Below, piece after piece: positions 38,255-50,900 of a stretch of 64,000 nucleotides of DNA. The translations under genes were made by a program, and so were the position numbers. The DNA comes from Tetradesmus obliquus. Taxonomy: Eukaryota; Chlorophyta; Chlorophyceae; Sphaeropleales; Scenedesmaceae. The first letter of the stretch is position 1, and each line of letters opens with the position of its first letter. The stretch covers positions 704,501-768,500 of the forward strand of contig CP126191.1 of the NCBI GenBank assembly GCA_030272155.1, given 5' to 3'. The notes under the pieces are model-generated. The model was not told the origin of the DNA. It did no database searches and saw nothing but the letters and a program-made list of their open reading frames with translations.

Positions 38255-39165
38255 CACCTGCCCAGGAGGAGCTGGGGCTGCCTCTGGTGAGCATGTCCCC
38301 TCACGATGTGGTGCTGGGGCGGCGCAAGGTCATCCTGAGCCTGGTGTACCAGCTGATGCGCTACCACACCATGCAGCTGCTGGAGAGCATCACGGCAGCC
38401 AGCCAGCAGCAGCAGCAGCAGCAGGATGCGGATGGCTTGGAGCTGGCTGGTGAGCCAGCAGCAGCAGGGGCGTCACCATCTGTGACGCCCCGCGCAGCAG
38501 CAGCTGCTGCCGCTGCTGCTGGTGGTGGTGGCAGTGCTGGCGGGCGTGTGAACTTCTTCAGCAGCAGCAAGAAGCAGCGGCGGCTGGCCATATCAGAGGC
38601 CGACATCCTGCGCTGGGCCAACAGCAAGCTGCAGCTGGTGCAGCCACTGGGGGCAGCAGCAGCAGCAGGCGTTGGTGGTGCTGCAGCTGTGCCAGCTGAC
38701 AGCACTGTGGAATCTGGCAGTGGCAGCGTTGCTCAGGGAAGCAGCTTAGACCGGCCAGTCCAGCTTCGCAGCGGCTCAGCAGCACAGCCACACATGGTGA
38801 GCGGCAGTGCTGCTGCTGCTGATGATGATGATGCTGTGCTGCGGCCAAAGATAGCGTCCTTCAGGGACCCAGTGCTGCGCTCAGGCGTGGTGCTGCTGCA
38901 GCTGCTGCACGTGCTGGAGCCGTCCGCAGTGGACCTGGCCTTTGTGACGCCTGGCCTCACGCCAGCGCAGCGGCAGAGCAATGCGCAGTATGCGCTGAGT
39001 GTTGCTGATAAGCTGGGCTGCAGCTTGTTTTTGGTGTGGGAGGATCTGGTGGATTTGCAGCCTCGTATGGTGCTGGTGCTGCTGGCGTCGCTGATGTACA
39101 TGGACCAGACGCGCGGCCGGGGGCAGCAGCAGCAGCAGCCGTCTACAGTTAGCAGCAGAGAGTAG
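35116..39165 (+). CDS. fimbrin/plastin-like actin-bundling protein with divergent N-terminal half
   Basis: Three exons (35116-35630, 36004-38023, 38266-39165) join in phase to 1144 residues. The C-terminal half is the second actin-binding module of fimbrin. CH3 runs from SREERTLRCWINSLL (616) through ELRSGVLLLELLQLLQPG and LENCQMALRIAQ to a DVVLGRRKVILSLVYQLMRYH segment. CH4 follows with ISEADILRWANSKL, SFRDPVLRSGVVLLQLL, NAQYALSVADKLGCS and a VWEDLVDLQPRMVLVLLASLMY end. Residues 1-610 are Ser-, Gln- and Ala-rich; no EF-hands are visible and CH1-CH2 are at best vestigial (a LELYLAAAHAAG-like stretch near residue 205). Runs of CAG codons interrupt CH3 and the CH3-CH4 joint. Plant fimbrins have about 650-700 residues and four clear CH domains. 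A second CTAG acceptor at 38195 precedes a CTG run and is an alternative to 38265. Confidence 0.85.
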
Positions 39166-41100
39166 CAACAGCGGTCGGCGCCTGCACAGGTGTAGGCGTG
39201 CTGAGGTGTACGGCGCGGCATAGCAGTAGCTCAGGTTATGGTGTCGGCGTTGCTGGCAAGCTGGGCTGCAGCTTGTTCCCACATGTTGCTTGTGCCCTGA
39301 GGGGAGTACTCATGTTTCTGTGTTTTTGTTGATGTACTCGTATTTGCGTAGGTGGAGTGCGTCTGTACAGCTGTGTATGGTTGGCCGCATGCGCGGCAGT
39401 GTTGTGTGCGGGTGTGTGTGGTGTAGCAGCGTGCATAATGACTTGGCAGATTTCTGTGTGGCTCCAGCGCCGCATCTTGGGAACCGAGGGCTAACGATAT
39501 TGCTGCGCAACTGCAGGATGCCGCATCCTGCAGTGCTTATGTGGGTTTGATAATGCAGAGATGGCTGAAATGACTGATGACTGCAGGATGGCGCGCGTAT
39601 TGCGTACACAACAACTCGTTAACGTCAGACGTCGACACACAGTAAATGCAAGGCTGCGCATTTTCAAGCAAAGCTGGACCAAGTGTGTAGCGTCTGAGGT
39701 GTGTGGATGGTGCTGACATGACTGGTCCAGCAGCATTTGCCGCATGTGTTCCTGCTCACTCCTTTTGCCTCATGCTATGTGTGCTTGTGCATTCTCTGCA
39801 CAGCATTTGACAGTGCACGGCGCACATGCATTGGTTGACGGCCAACATATGGTCTGTATGGCGCAAGCAGCCCAGCATGATCAGCATTACATGATCTCGT
39901 GTCTTGTGTTTTATGTTACCAGGGGGGACGTGTCTTGTTTCAACAGCCACAGCTGATTACAGACGCTGTCTTTGAGATTGTCATCTCCATCCTATTGCAA
40001 CCCAGCGTCAAACCCAGCGGGGGGATCCGTTACATGGAACCCAGCGTCAAATATATTGGTATACACCACGCATATAGTGGTATATACCACGCATGTGCGG
40101 CTTGTACGTGGCAGAATCAACCCTGGCCGGCAGCGGCGCAGCAGCGCAAAGCGGCACTCAGCACGCACAGGCTTAATGCGGATGTACACTCAGACAACAC
40201 ACCAGGCGCTGTTCCACTTTGGGAGCAGCAGCTGTTCTGCCACATAGCACAAAACCCTACGACATAGTGGCAGCATTTGGTCAACAAACAACAACTGTAC
40301 ACACACTAGGAGTGCATGTTGACACCCCCTAGATGTAGGTGGCAGAGTAATGCCATCAACAACACAACAGAGCACTACAGGCCTGACAGGCCTCATATCA
40401 TGGCAGATATCAGTGCAAATGTACAGAAACCTGCCAACGTCATACAATTGTATGCCAGCGGTACATGCATGCTTACTGCAATTGAGTAAGCAAACACATG
40501 TGCCGGAGCTAGCTTGCAATGAGTTTCGACCCCTCCTGACTGTTCCAGTGCTCTCAGGTCTACAGTGACCCAGCAACAGCTCTCTCACACGTTAACGTCA
40601 ACTTTTTGAAACAAAGCAGGTCCAACCCCACAGCAACAACTAACCAAAACGCCCAGCTGCGCGCTCTCACAGCCGTGCGCCAGCATAGTGCACTGGAGCT
40701 TCGTGCTGTGCCGGTGCTGCTGCAGCAGCAGCAGATGCACATGGCATGCGCCAGCACAGCAAGAAGCTCAAGTGGCTTGCTGTTGAAATGAAGCAACTAT
40801 GCTCTGGCTGCAGCAGCCGGCACAGCTCCTCTGCTGCTGCTGCTGCTGTGCTCAGCTGCTGTGCCCGTCCTTTAGAAAGAAGGCCAGGTGCACCCCATGC
40901 ATGCACATTGCAGCTGAGCTGCTATGAACGCGCCCGCTGCTGCGCTGTGTGCCAGCTCTGCTGCTGCTGCCGTCCCCTGCACAAGCGGTGCCACGCTGCG
41001 CTTGCCCTGCTCTCGCTGCGCTTGCCTTGCCCATCAGCCAGTCAGCTTCTGTGCTGCTGCTGCTGCTGCTGCTGCTGTCGAGTCTGCGGCCGAGTGATGA
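39166..41100. other. convergent 3' flanks, fimbrin-like / RMD1-like
   Basis: No gene is supported in these 1.9 kb. A perfect 14-base palindrome and short direct repeats lie at 40000-40095. Triplet runs lie at 40710-40735 and 40830-40850. Confidence 0.5.
40012..40095. repeat. short direct repeats and a 14-base palindrome
   Basis: CCCAGCGTCAAA occurs at about 40002 and 40040. TGGTATACACCACGCAT and TGGTATATACCACGCAT follow each other at 40057 and 40078. GTGGTATATACCAC (40077-40090) is a perfect palindrome. Confidence 0.8.
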
Positions 41101-44100
41101 TCAGTGCTCCCTGCCCACCAGCCCGAAGAGCCCCATCAGCTCAAACACACCCACCACCAGCTCCACTGCAGGGGCAGGGTCAGGGAAGCAGGGTTGAGGC
41201 AGGCAGAAAGCACAACAGGACTGTCGTCGTAAGCTATAATGGCAGCTGTAATGAGACGACAACGTTGAAGAGCACAGCTGGGGCACCCATGCAGGCGCAG
41301 CAGGTCAGGGATGCTTGTACGGAAGCAGGATTGAGCAGGGGCATTTGCCATGACGCACCAAGTGAGGTCAACAGCTGAATACAATTACTATGCACACAAC
41401 TGCTGAGCCGAAGCACAGCCGCCGCGCAGAAGCACGCGCTGCTGAACAAGTTCACAGAAGCGCAGTTCTGTTGAGCAGCAGCACGCACCAGCGATGAGCC
41501 AGATGATGATCCAACCCAGGCGCACGTTTTACTTGAGCACGCAACACGATCAAGTCATGACACGCCACATGCGGCCACAACTGAACACAACTGCTGCGGA
41601 CATGATTGCTGAGCAGCAGCAGCACGCACCAGCGATGAGCCAGATGATGATCCACTCCAGCCGCGCGCTGTGGTGGTTCTGCTGGTGGTCCCGCAGCATG
41701 TCCAGCATCTCCTGCAGCACCTGTTGGCAGCAGCAGCATCGGCGGTGGTGGCAGTAGCAGCTGAAGCAATTTGCCACACCACAGAGATGTTCTGAGCTAT
41801 ACAGATGCAGCTGCCCATCCATGCTGCTTGTGGCCTGCGCAAACCTGCCTGATCACCACACCATGTAAAACGTAACAAGAAGCAAGCCCGCAACCACCAC
41901 GCAGTATCACAGCACACCAGTACAGTGTGCTGTCCACACTGGTCATACAGCAGCAGGCCTTCCACCTAGCATCACTGCCAGCAAGCATCAATGCTGTCTA
42001 GCAGACCTGCCAGTGATGGACCGTGACTGCAATGGCAGTACTGACTACTATTACCGCACCTGGAAGCGCGCGTTGAGCACCTCCACTCGCGTGTCCAGCT
42101 CCAAGTAGTCACATGCACGCTCATACAGCACCTGGCGGTGACGGTACAAGTGCAGTAAGGCGCGGCAGTTGCAAGCGGCAAGTCAATGAGACACTTGCAG
42201 GCAACGGCAGTTACGATTAACGCTTGCAGGCAGCAAAGCTACACACAGTGAGGCTGACAGGCAACGGTGTTGAATAATGAAAAGCAAGCAAGCAAGCACA
42301 GCAGCAGCAGACAGGCAGCAGGCATGAGCGGGTGTCCAGCTCCAGATAGTCACACGCGCGTTCATACAGCACCTGCCAGTGACACGTGCAGCAAGGCGCT
42401 ACAGTGGCAGATGGCAGAGTTGAACAGCGAGGCGATTGCAGACAGCAGAGGTGACGTAGCAGGGCTTGCAGGCACAGCTGCAGCAGATGAGGCCGGCCGA
42501 CTGACAGGCCTAGGGACAACGGAATGACAGCTGCACAGCAGCTGGCTGACCGACAGACCACCAAACCAGCGCGGGGTGTAGAGTGCAAACCCGAGCGGCA
42601 CGCGTATGCTAACAAACAAGCAAACAGGCAAGACGAGCACCGCTCTAACATCCTGCGGCTACACCCACCTGCAATTGGTCTGGCGCGGACCAGAAGAACT
42701 CTGGTGTGTCCAGCACGCTGCTGAGCAGGTTGACAGCGGAGCGCTGCAGGAAGACCTGCCCGATGCGCTGCGCCACCTCCTGGCTGCTCACGCTGACCTC
42801 GCCGTGCGTGGCCAACGCCTGTGATGCAAACAGAGTTTGGGCAACAGTTGGTGTGGTCAGCAGCAGTGGCAGGCACCTGCAGCGAGTTGCGGCAAACCTA
42901 ACGGCTGCTCACGCTGACCTCGCCGTGCGTGGCCAGCGCCTGATGGCATGCAGCGGCAACAAAACAATGCACAATACAGCGGCACCGGCAGTGGTGTCAG
43001 CAGCAGTGGCAGGCAAGTGCAGCGGGTTGCGCCGAACCTCCTGGCTGCTCACACTGACCTCGCCGTGCGTGGCCAGCGCCTGTGACCACACCAGAGCAGG
43101 GGCAACAATTGGTGTGGTCGGCAGCAGTGGCAGACACGTGCAAGAGTTGCGCAAAACCTCCTTATGACCTCAAACTTTCATCCACCCGCCAGCCCACCTG
43201 TGGCAAATGTTTTGTCTCCAGCACCAGCTCAACAACCCGCTCCTCATACACACACAGCTTCGTGCTCAAACATCCAGCTGCACGCTAGCCCACCTGCGGT
43301 AAGTGCTTTGTCTCCAGCACCAGCTCAACCACCCGCTCCTCATACACGCACAGCTTTGTGCTCTGCGCCAGCGCATGACAGATCGCCAGCTTCGTCTGGT
43401 GGTCGTGCGAGTGGTGCCTGCTGATTGTGATCGTGTCGTTCTGCATGCTTGGTGGCGCTGCGCTGCTGTAGTTGTACTCGAAGCGGTCTACTTCGACTTC
43501 GCGAGGCGGCAGCGGCTGCTGCTGTGCCTTTTTGGCCACGCTCTGCAGCAGCTCCTGCTCCTGCTTGGCGGTAGGGAAGCCCCAGCAGCCTGCAGAAGAA
43601 GTTGTGCATTGACAGGTGCAGTGTGCATGAGTATTTGTTGGTCAGCAGCTGCAGGTGCATGTACCGCATGTGCCAATCGAGTGCTGCAGGTCCAGCTGAA
43701 AAGCCCCAGCAGCCTGCAGGCACATGCGTGACATGTGTTTAGGTGTGCATGGCAAGGATTGTGTGTTGACAAGTGCCTTGCAGCATAACTGTTGCTCCTG
43801 CTCCTGCTTGGCGGTGGGGAAGCCCCAGCAGCCTGCAAGAAGAAGGTGTGTGCATTGACAGGTGCAGTGTGCATGAAAGGTTGTCGTTCAACAGCTGCGG
43901 GTGCTCTTGCGACACGTGTCAATTGACTGCAGCACCTCACTGTACTTGGTCATGGTGGCTTGCTGCAAAATGCATTGAGCTATTGCGGCTGCCACTAGGT
44001 TCACCATGAGCTGCCGCTCCTGCTGCTGCTTTGCCCTTTCACCGCAGTGCACAGACCCCACCAACCCACCCCTCAGCTGCCTCCCCCACTACCCCTGCTA

Positions 44101-45150
44101 GCCCTCCACGGCAGCAGCAGCAGCAGCCGCACATACGACGCCGTACAAAACATAATCCAGCATCCAATACCAATTCAACATCAGATGTCTTTCTAGAGCA
44201 CATACAAAGTCTTAGATCAAGCAACAGGCAGCACGTGACTGCCGCACTCACATACAACGCCGTATTCAAAGAAGAAGGCGTCGCAGGGCTCCCCCACGGG
44301 TGCAGGCAGCGCCACATGCAGCACCTCGCTGTACTTGGTCATGGTGGCCTGGGGGTAGCACTGGGCCAGCAGCGGCTCCATTGCTTCCCTGCTGAGCGAC
44401 TCTGCTATGCAGTAGACAGTGATGCGGCCACGCGTGTCTTCCACCTGCCACAGGTAGGTGGTTGTGATAGCGGTTGTGAAGGGTCATTGATGCCTGTCAG
44501 AAAGGTATAGCAGCTATGCAGTCGAAGAGCGCGTCAACTGCTGCTATGTGCAGCAGTGCTGCTGGTTTGACACGTGCCACGGCAGGTCTACTGCTTGAGG
44601 TTGTTGCGCAACACAAGAGGATGATGTTGTTTGCTGCCGGTGCTATCGTACACACAGGCTTGCTCCAAACACCCAACAACGACCACCAGCATACAGTGCA
44701 CCAGGCGGCATCTGGGTCTGGCAGAAGTCCATTGCACATGCACATACATCTTCCACACCTGCTGCGCCAAGTCTTCAAACAAGTGTGCCGGCTGCCCCAT
44801 ACTGCTCATATCTAAAACTGCATCACCCTCCGCCATTGCTGCTGCTGCTTGCACCAACGCCGCCCGTGCCGCTGCTGCTGCCGCTGCTGCGCCGTCTTGG
44901 CTGCTTGTTGCTGCTGCTGCTGCTTCGCCCGCGTCACTACTGCTTGCGCTGCGCGGCAGCAGCACCAGCTTATCTTTCTGCCGCAGCTGCACTGGCTTCT
45001 GTGAGGGGATCATAGCTGGCAGTTTGATGTTGACATTTCTGGCTGGGACTTCCTTTTTCTGACCAGGGCCGGTGTTGAGGCCTGGCATGCTGCGCGGCTG
45101 CAAGTTGCCGCCTGGCCGCTGCTGCGTGGCTGATCTGCTGCGGCGCTCGG
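41101..45150 (-). CDS. RMD1-family (DUF155) protein, probably mitochondrial; first exon unresolved
   Basis: Exons resolved: 45150-44759, 44444-44252, 43589-43294, 42818-42669, 42131-42060, 41720-41630, 41165-41101; all phases agree (about 420 aa). DUF155 landmarks are GRITVYCIAESL, CDAFFFEYGVV followed by GFPT, the VDRFEYNYS segment, STKLCVYEERV, LYERACDYLELDTRVEVLNARFQVL, EMLDMLRDHQQNHHSARLEWIIIWLI and a final hydrophobic VELVVGVFELMGLFGLV membrane segment. Yeast Rmd1 and plant relatives are mitochondrial membrane proteins needed for respiratory or organelle functions. The frame stays open upstream to 45328 but has no ATG, and a CTG run followed by a CAG at 45151 looks like a 3' splice site. 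The start codon is therefore in an upstream exon I could not place; 45966 is one candidate ATG. Several introns contain decoy exon copies. Confidence 0.88.
41485..41660 (-). repeat. decoy copy of RMD1-like exon 6 end and donor
   Basis: The complement of GCACGCACCAGCGATGAG plus the codons for LEWIIIWLIA (real copy 41630-41665) recurs at 41488-41530. Confidence 0.85.
42055..42380 (-). repeat. decoy copy of RMD1-like exon 5 start and acceptor
   Basis: The codons for VLYERACDYLELDT with the preceding CAG (real copy 42131-42090) recur at about 42375-42330, with synonymous changes. Confidence 0.85.
42775..43090 (-). repeat. three copies of RMD1-like exon 4 start and acceptor
   Basis: Acceptor CAG and codons for ALATHGEVSVSSQEV start at 42818 (real), about 42942 and about 43080. 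The intron sequence upstream is shared, giving units of about 125-135 bases. Confidence 0.87.
43185..43375 (-). repeat. decoy copy of RMD1-like exon 3 end and donor
   Basis: The codons for KLCVYEERVVELVLETKHLPQ (real end at 43294) recur at about 43257-43197 with conservative changes and a GTGGGC donor. Confidence 0.85.
43570..43840 (-). repeat. three copies of RMD1-like exon 3 start and acceptor
   Basis: Acceptor CAG and codons for CCWGF start at 43589 (real), about 43717 and about 43831. The outermost copy extends through PTAKQEQEQ. A fragment of exon 2 (EVLHV..TKYSEVL region, real copy near 44315-44345) also recurs at about 43927-43962. Confidence 0.82.
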
Positions 45151-47909
45151 CTGCATTGCACACGGCAGCAGCAGCAGCAGCGAAGAGGGTGAGGGACTGC
45201 ACCCAAAGGACCACTGCCACTAGTACATGCAGGTTCTCCAGTATAGGTGATGTGCCTTCTTGTTGTTGAGTGCGATGCTGCGTCTGTTTCAGGCTTGGAG
45301 CTGAGGCAGTGCCACTGCCTGCGTGCAATCATATGGCCACTGCACTGCTGGCAACAAGCATAGCAGATGAGGCAGCTCTACGTTTGCAGAAAGCGATGCT
45401 GATTGTGATACACAAGTGCTTCTGCGCGGTGGGCCATGCAATAGCCAATGCACTGAGCCGGCGTTCAACATGCTGCTGCTGCTTTTGCAGCTGTTGCTGT
45501 GCTCCTTGCGGCATACGCCTAGCCCGCCATGCTATAGCTCACGTGCCAGCTATACTTCTCCTACATCGTCTTATTACTATTCCACGGACTTTCTGAACAT
45601 CATCTGGCTGGATCTACCACCAGCATGTGTGTACCCACCCCTCTCTGGTGCGATGTCTCTTCTACTGCTTCTGTGCGGTCTGTCTGCAGCGGGAGGATCT
45701 GCCGCCAACGGCACGTATTGCCCGTCATGCCATGAGTTTTTTTGATGGTGATCCATGGAGCAAGCGATAGGGCCAGCGCTGTGGATCCGCAACCGATGCT
45801 GTCCTGGTGCTGTGGACGCGATTCTAAGGGGACGATCACAGCCTTGCAGTTGTCTCGGCTGCCTCACGTTGCTGGTTGATATGCTTTGCGTTGTTTTGAG
45901 ACCTTTCGTCAGTCCGTGCTTGTCGACTTGTACAGAGCAGTAGCACCGACAAGTAGAGAAGCGCATCAAGAGGGTATCACTTGAAACAAAAGCAACGAAC
46001 TTTCAATGCCTGGCATGCTGATGTGGACTGCGTTGAAAGTCGCGTGCTTGCACACAAACGGGCGTCTGCTCACAACCCTAATCAGTGACAGACGTTCAGC
46101 CTGACGGCATGCAGTCCACTTGCGAGAAGGCCAGCTACGCCGAAGCATTCTGGGTCCCATGAATCTCACCTGCTTGAGATGTGTGCTGTGAGCTGCTTTG
46201 CACCTTGAGCACAGAGCACAGCCTGTTGGCCATGCAGCAAGGCCATGCGCAGTGTGCGGCACACTTACGCCAAAATGCGCAGGCACATGTGACATGCTGT
46301 GCTGCTTCATGCACGCATTGCACCATGCTGTGTCGAAGGTATCATGATGTATACTGGGCACGTTCGCAGTGATGGTGGCAGGCCATACAGTGCCATTTTG
46401 CTGCTACCGCCTGCAGCTCAGAGCGCTCAGCCCGGCCGGCCGCAGAGGCATGTGCATGTACACCGGTTACAGTACATTGTCTTTGCACCTGCACAGTGCT
46501 GCATCCAAATCAACCCTTTCCCGGCTGGTGTCTCTGTCACACACAATCAGCACCCCAGTGCAACTTGCTTCCGCCCAGGACCTCGAGCATGATCAAACAG
46601 CACGCTCATTCAGGCTGTTGGGCCAGGTGCAGGGTTGCTGCAGCCTGAAGCTGAGCTTGCACCTCAAACCTTGCCGCTGACTTTGGCACTGATGGTGCGT
46701 ACGCCAGCATAGACAGTGCACGTGCACGCTAGTGCTGATGGTGTATGCAGTTGAGCTTGAACACAGGTAGGATGCCATCCTACTAGGTAGTACCAGGTGG
46801 TGGGCCTGTCCTGTGCATGCATGCCATGCTGCTTGCAGTCACAGGTGTCAAGACAGCTGCAGTGCGTTCTGCAGCAGATTGTTGCAGCGAGGCTGTGCAT
46901 GCTGTAGTATCTGTTGGCAAGCAACTTGCTGTCGGACAGCAGCAGCAGCAGCGGCAGCAGCAGCAGCAGCAGCTCCAGCCAGCTGGACAGGGTTGTAGAC
47001 AAGTGCAGCTGCATTGCAAGCTGCAGCCTGTTGTCACGCGCCTTGGCGATTGCAGGCCCTTAAGTGAAGAAAGGCCCTTACGGCTGTGCCAGTGTGGCAG
47101 CCGGGCAGTCAGTGTCCTGAGTGACTGTTCATGAGGCCCCATCACGAGCCCCCATCATGGCATGATAAAGTGGGCATGGGTGTGAGGTGGAATACAAGTA
47201 AGGCCGACACTACCTTATGCGCTCGTGTATTAATCACGTTTTCCATCCCGCTGTTCAGCTACATTCAAGCAGATGGCCGCAGCCCAGTTCCCGCGTCGCG
47301 GCGTGTTTGTTTAAGCTCGTGCACGAAAGCAGCCGCTGTACTGATTGTAGTGATATTTATCTGTAAAGAAAACTTCAGACACCTTTCGACGTGATTGCAG
47401 GGCTGTCCGCGAAGGTTGCGGTTTTCCACTTTTCCGCACGTATCTACGGCCGCTGCAAATCCCCACGCGTCCCGTCAACGCAACGTTCAAGACGGTACAT
47501 GGCGTCGATGCACATACAGCTTCAGCGCCTGCTCCATTCGAATCCTGTTTTCGGCAGGTATGTATTGAGCCTTGCTCGTTGGTGCTGCCAGACGTAGTAG
47601 ATTGGTGCATTGCTGCTTGACCGGCACTGCTCGCTGAAACACTCAGGTAAGACTATACAGTTGAGAATAGTTTTATAAATAGTTTTCATGCATGTGCAAT
47701 CGGCGTAATGATGGACATGAACTGCATCGGCGAGATGTCGGTCAGTACCGCTTGCTGATGTCTCCTACGACGATAGTCAATTGCGACTCCACTGGACGGG
47801 CGAACCAGCATTTAAACAGTCAATAGTCATTGTAATATTGTTTCATGTATTGCAGGTGGTCTTGCTAGTGAGCAGAAGACGGTACTGGCAAAAGCAGCAG
47901 CCCACCACC
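45151..47909. other. 5' region of RMD1-like and of the glycine-rich gene
   Basis: These 2.7 kb should contain the missing first RMD1-like exon (minus) and the 5' end of the next gene (plus). A short frame at 47499-47558 (MASMHIQLQRLLHS..) ends at a GTATGT donor and may be an upstream exon. Nothing else can be supported. Confidence 0.4.
47674..47682 (+). promoter_or_regulatory. TATA box candidate of the glycine-rich protein gene
   Basis: TATAAATAG fits the TATA consensus and lies 228 bases before the start codon. A TTGCAG acceptor at 47856 suggests a short 5' untranslated intron or none. Confidence 0.4.
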
Positions 47910-50900
47910 ATGAGGGTCCAGGTCATCACAGCATTGCTGCTGGCTGCCCTGGTAGCAGGTCAGTTGAGCTAGCAGATTACTCTAGGATACATTTAAAGCA
48001 GTGCAGTGCCGTCAACAGCGTTGAATGTGCCCACATTATCAGCAATCAGGCAACAGACGTGCCAGCCAGCAGCATGCTAGCGCATGTACAGCTGCAAGAC
48101 GAGACCCGAAAGGCAAAAGACCAGACAGCAGCACAGCAGCCTGCCACAAAAGTCGCATAAAATCTACAGTACTTACAGCTGTTGTTGGCTGCTCGTGGGG
48201 TGGCACCTGTGCGTCATCATGCTTCGCATGCAGCAGAACTGTGCAGACTAAAGTACAGCTAGCCAGATCCAACCAGCAGAGCAGCACAATCATGCACACG
48301 GCAGCCTTGACCCATGCACACCTACAGGATTACTTTCATCCAACGGAGTTGAATTTTCACTTTCTGTACCCTGCCATCCCTGCTCAACCTGCAGCCGAAG
48401 CCACCCGCCCTTTGTCCCAGCAACCTCCTGCAATCCCCTCGCAGCTTGAAAGCGGCGGCGGCGGCGGACACGGTGGCGGCGGCGGAAGGGGCGGCAGCGG
48501 CGGCGGCCGCGGCGGCAACGGTCATGGCGGTGGCGGTTTTGGCGGCGGCGGCGGTATTGGAGGCGGCGGCAGCTTTGGTCCAGATGATGACTGGGCAGGC
48601 TGGGGCCGAAGGCTGCAGGAGCTGCAGGCTGTTGAGGCACTTTCACACGCAAATGGTGGCAGTTACGGTGAGTTTTCTGCTGTTTCTGCAGCAGCAAATT
48701 GTGATGCAGATGTAATATTGGTGGGAGTGTGCAGCAGCTACGAAGCTACCTTGCTTAGCAACGGAATCCTGCAGAGAGGTTTGCATGTAGCACAATGAGC
48801 TACTGGTGCAGCACCATGGCTTGTGCGCACGGCATGTCCAGCTGTTGCTGTGTGTACTTTTGGTTACACGACAAACTTCAGAGTCATTTCTCGGCTGCTG
48901 CTTGCACCCTTTCAGGTCCTGGCTCATGGCGCTATTGGGATGAAGCAGCACCCATCAACAGGCACCTACTGACACGCAACAGCCAGCAGTATCAGCAATA
49001 CCTTGCTGCAGCAAATGAGGGAGGCCACTCTGGCCCCGATTCCTGGAGGGGAAGACTGCTGATGGGTGCTACAGTAATCCCTGCAGCCAGCAACAACATC
49101 AACAAGGCAACAGCAGCACCTGCTGCAGCACATGACGGCCTGCAGGAACGAGGCTCTGGCGGCCGAGGCGGCTTTGGCCGTGGTGGCGGTGGCGGCTGGG
49201 GTGGTGGCGGCAGCTACGGCCCCGCCTCCTACTACTATGGCGGAGGCAGTGCTAGCAGCCGCTTTGACTTTGGCAGCATGTGGTCGGGCGGTGCACGCAG
49301 GCTGCAGGGCGCCGCAGGTGAGCGTGCACACGAAAGGCTATCTCTTGTGTTTCAGCATCACTGCTGCAGCTGGAGTGACATGTAAACTGGCAGCACACTG
49401 CTAGTCTGGCACATTTAGGTTGACAGGAAACCTGTTTGCACTTTTTGGCAGATCAGCTCAAGCAGATCCTGGCAGGTGCTTCCTGCAAGCAACTACACGT
49501 CCGGATTGATGTATCCCGCTGCCTACAACAGCCGATGCCGCATGTGTGGCTGCAGCCCACCCTTTTGTGTGAGCAACATCTGCGTGACACCATTCTGCTG
49601 CACCTCTGCTCAACTCACCACACAGGTGGCCCTGCTACAGTGCAGCATGCAGCTCAAACCACCAGCCAGCCAACAGCAGTGGCAGCAGCAGCAGCACCCA
49701 GCAGCTTGCAGGAGCGCGGCTCTGGCGGCCGAGGCGGCTTTGGCCGTGGTGGCGGTGGCGGCTGGGGTGGTGGCGGCAGCTACGGCCCCTCGTCCTACTA
49801 CTATGGCGGAGGCAGTGCCAGCAGCCGCTTTGACTTTGGCAGCATGTGGTCGGGCGGTGCACGCAGGCTGCAGGGCGCCGCAGGTGAGCGTGCACACGAA
49901 AGGCTATCTCTTGTGTTTCAGCATCACTGCTGCAGCTGTAGTGACATGTAAACTGGCAGCACACTGCTAGTCTGGCACATTTAGGTTGACAGGAAACCTG
50001 TTTGCACTTTTTGGCAGATCAGCTCAAGCAGATCCTGGCAGGTGCTTCCTGCAAGCAACTACACGTCCGGTTTGATGTATCCCGCTGCCTACAACAGCCG
50101 ATGCCGCATGTGTGGCTGCAGCCCACCCTTTTGTGTGAGCAACATCTGCGTGACACCATTCTGCTGCACCTCTGCTCAACTCACCACACAGGTGGCCCTG
50201 CTACAGTGCAGCATGCAGCTCAAACCACCAGCCAGCCAGCAGCAGTGGCAGCAGCAGCAGCACCCAGCAGCTTGCAGGAGCGCGGCTCTGGCGGCCGAGG
50301 CGGTTACGGCCGTGGTGGCGGTGGCGGCTGGGGTGGCGGCGGCGGCTACGGCCCCTCCTCCTACTACTATGGCGGAGGCAGTGCCAGCAGCCGCTTCGAC
50401 TTTGGCAGCATGTGGTCGGGCGGCGCACGCAGGCTGCAGGGGGCCGCAGCAGGTGAGGCCGGCAGTTGACCGCGTTCATAAAAAAAACCTTTCGTTGCAA
50501 ACTTGCATGTTTTTTCTGTCAGCAGTTGCTGAAGGCAGTAGGCCGCTCTTGTCTGCCTAGGTTCTTGTGCACGCCAGGTTGATGAGTAACACCGCCGAGA
50601 ACAGCCATTGCTGCGCCAGCTTGCCACGACCAAAGCATCAGCTGTGCGGGCTTACTTCACCAGGCCCTTGTTGAGCTTACACCTCTGCTATCTGACCACT
50701 ATCCTTGCAACAATGCACCCACAGGTCCCAAGTCAGCACCGCTCACTGCTCCTGCAAGCAGCAACACACCCCCGGCAAGCCTGCAGGCCACCAACAGCCC
50801 CGTAGCTGCAGCTGCTGCAGCAGCTGCTACAGCAGCAGCTGCACCTTCAGGCCTGAAGGAGCGTGGTCATGGTGGCCATGGCAGCCACGGCAGTCACGGC

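Noticed and set aside
43164-43424. Plus-strand frame with Pro/Ala repeats
   Set aside because: It is the antisense of the RMD1-like exon 3 end and its decoy copy.
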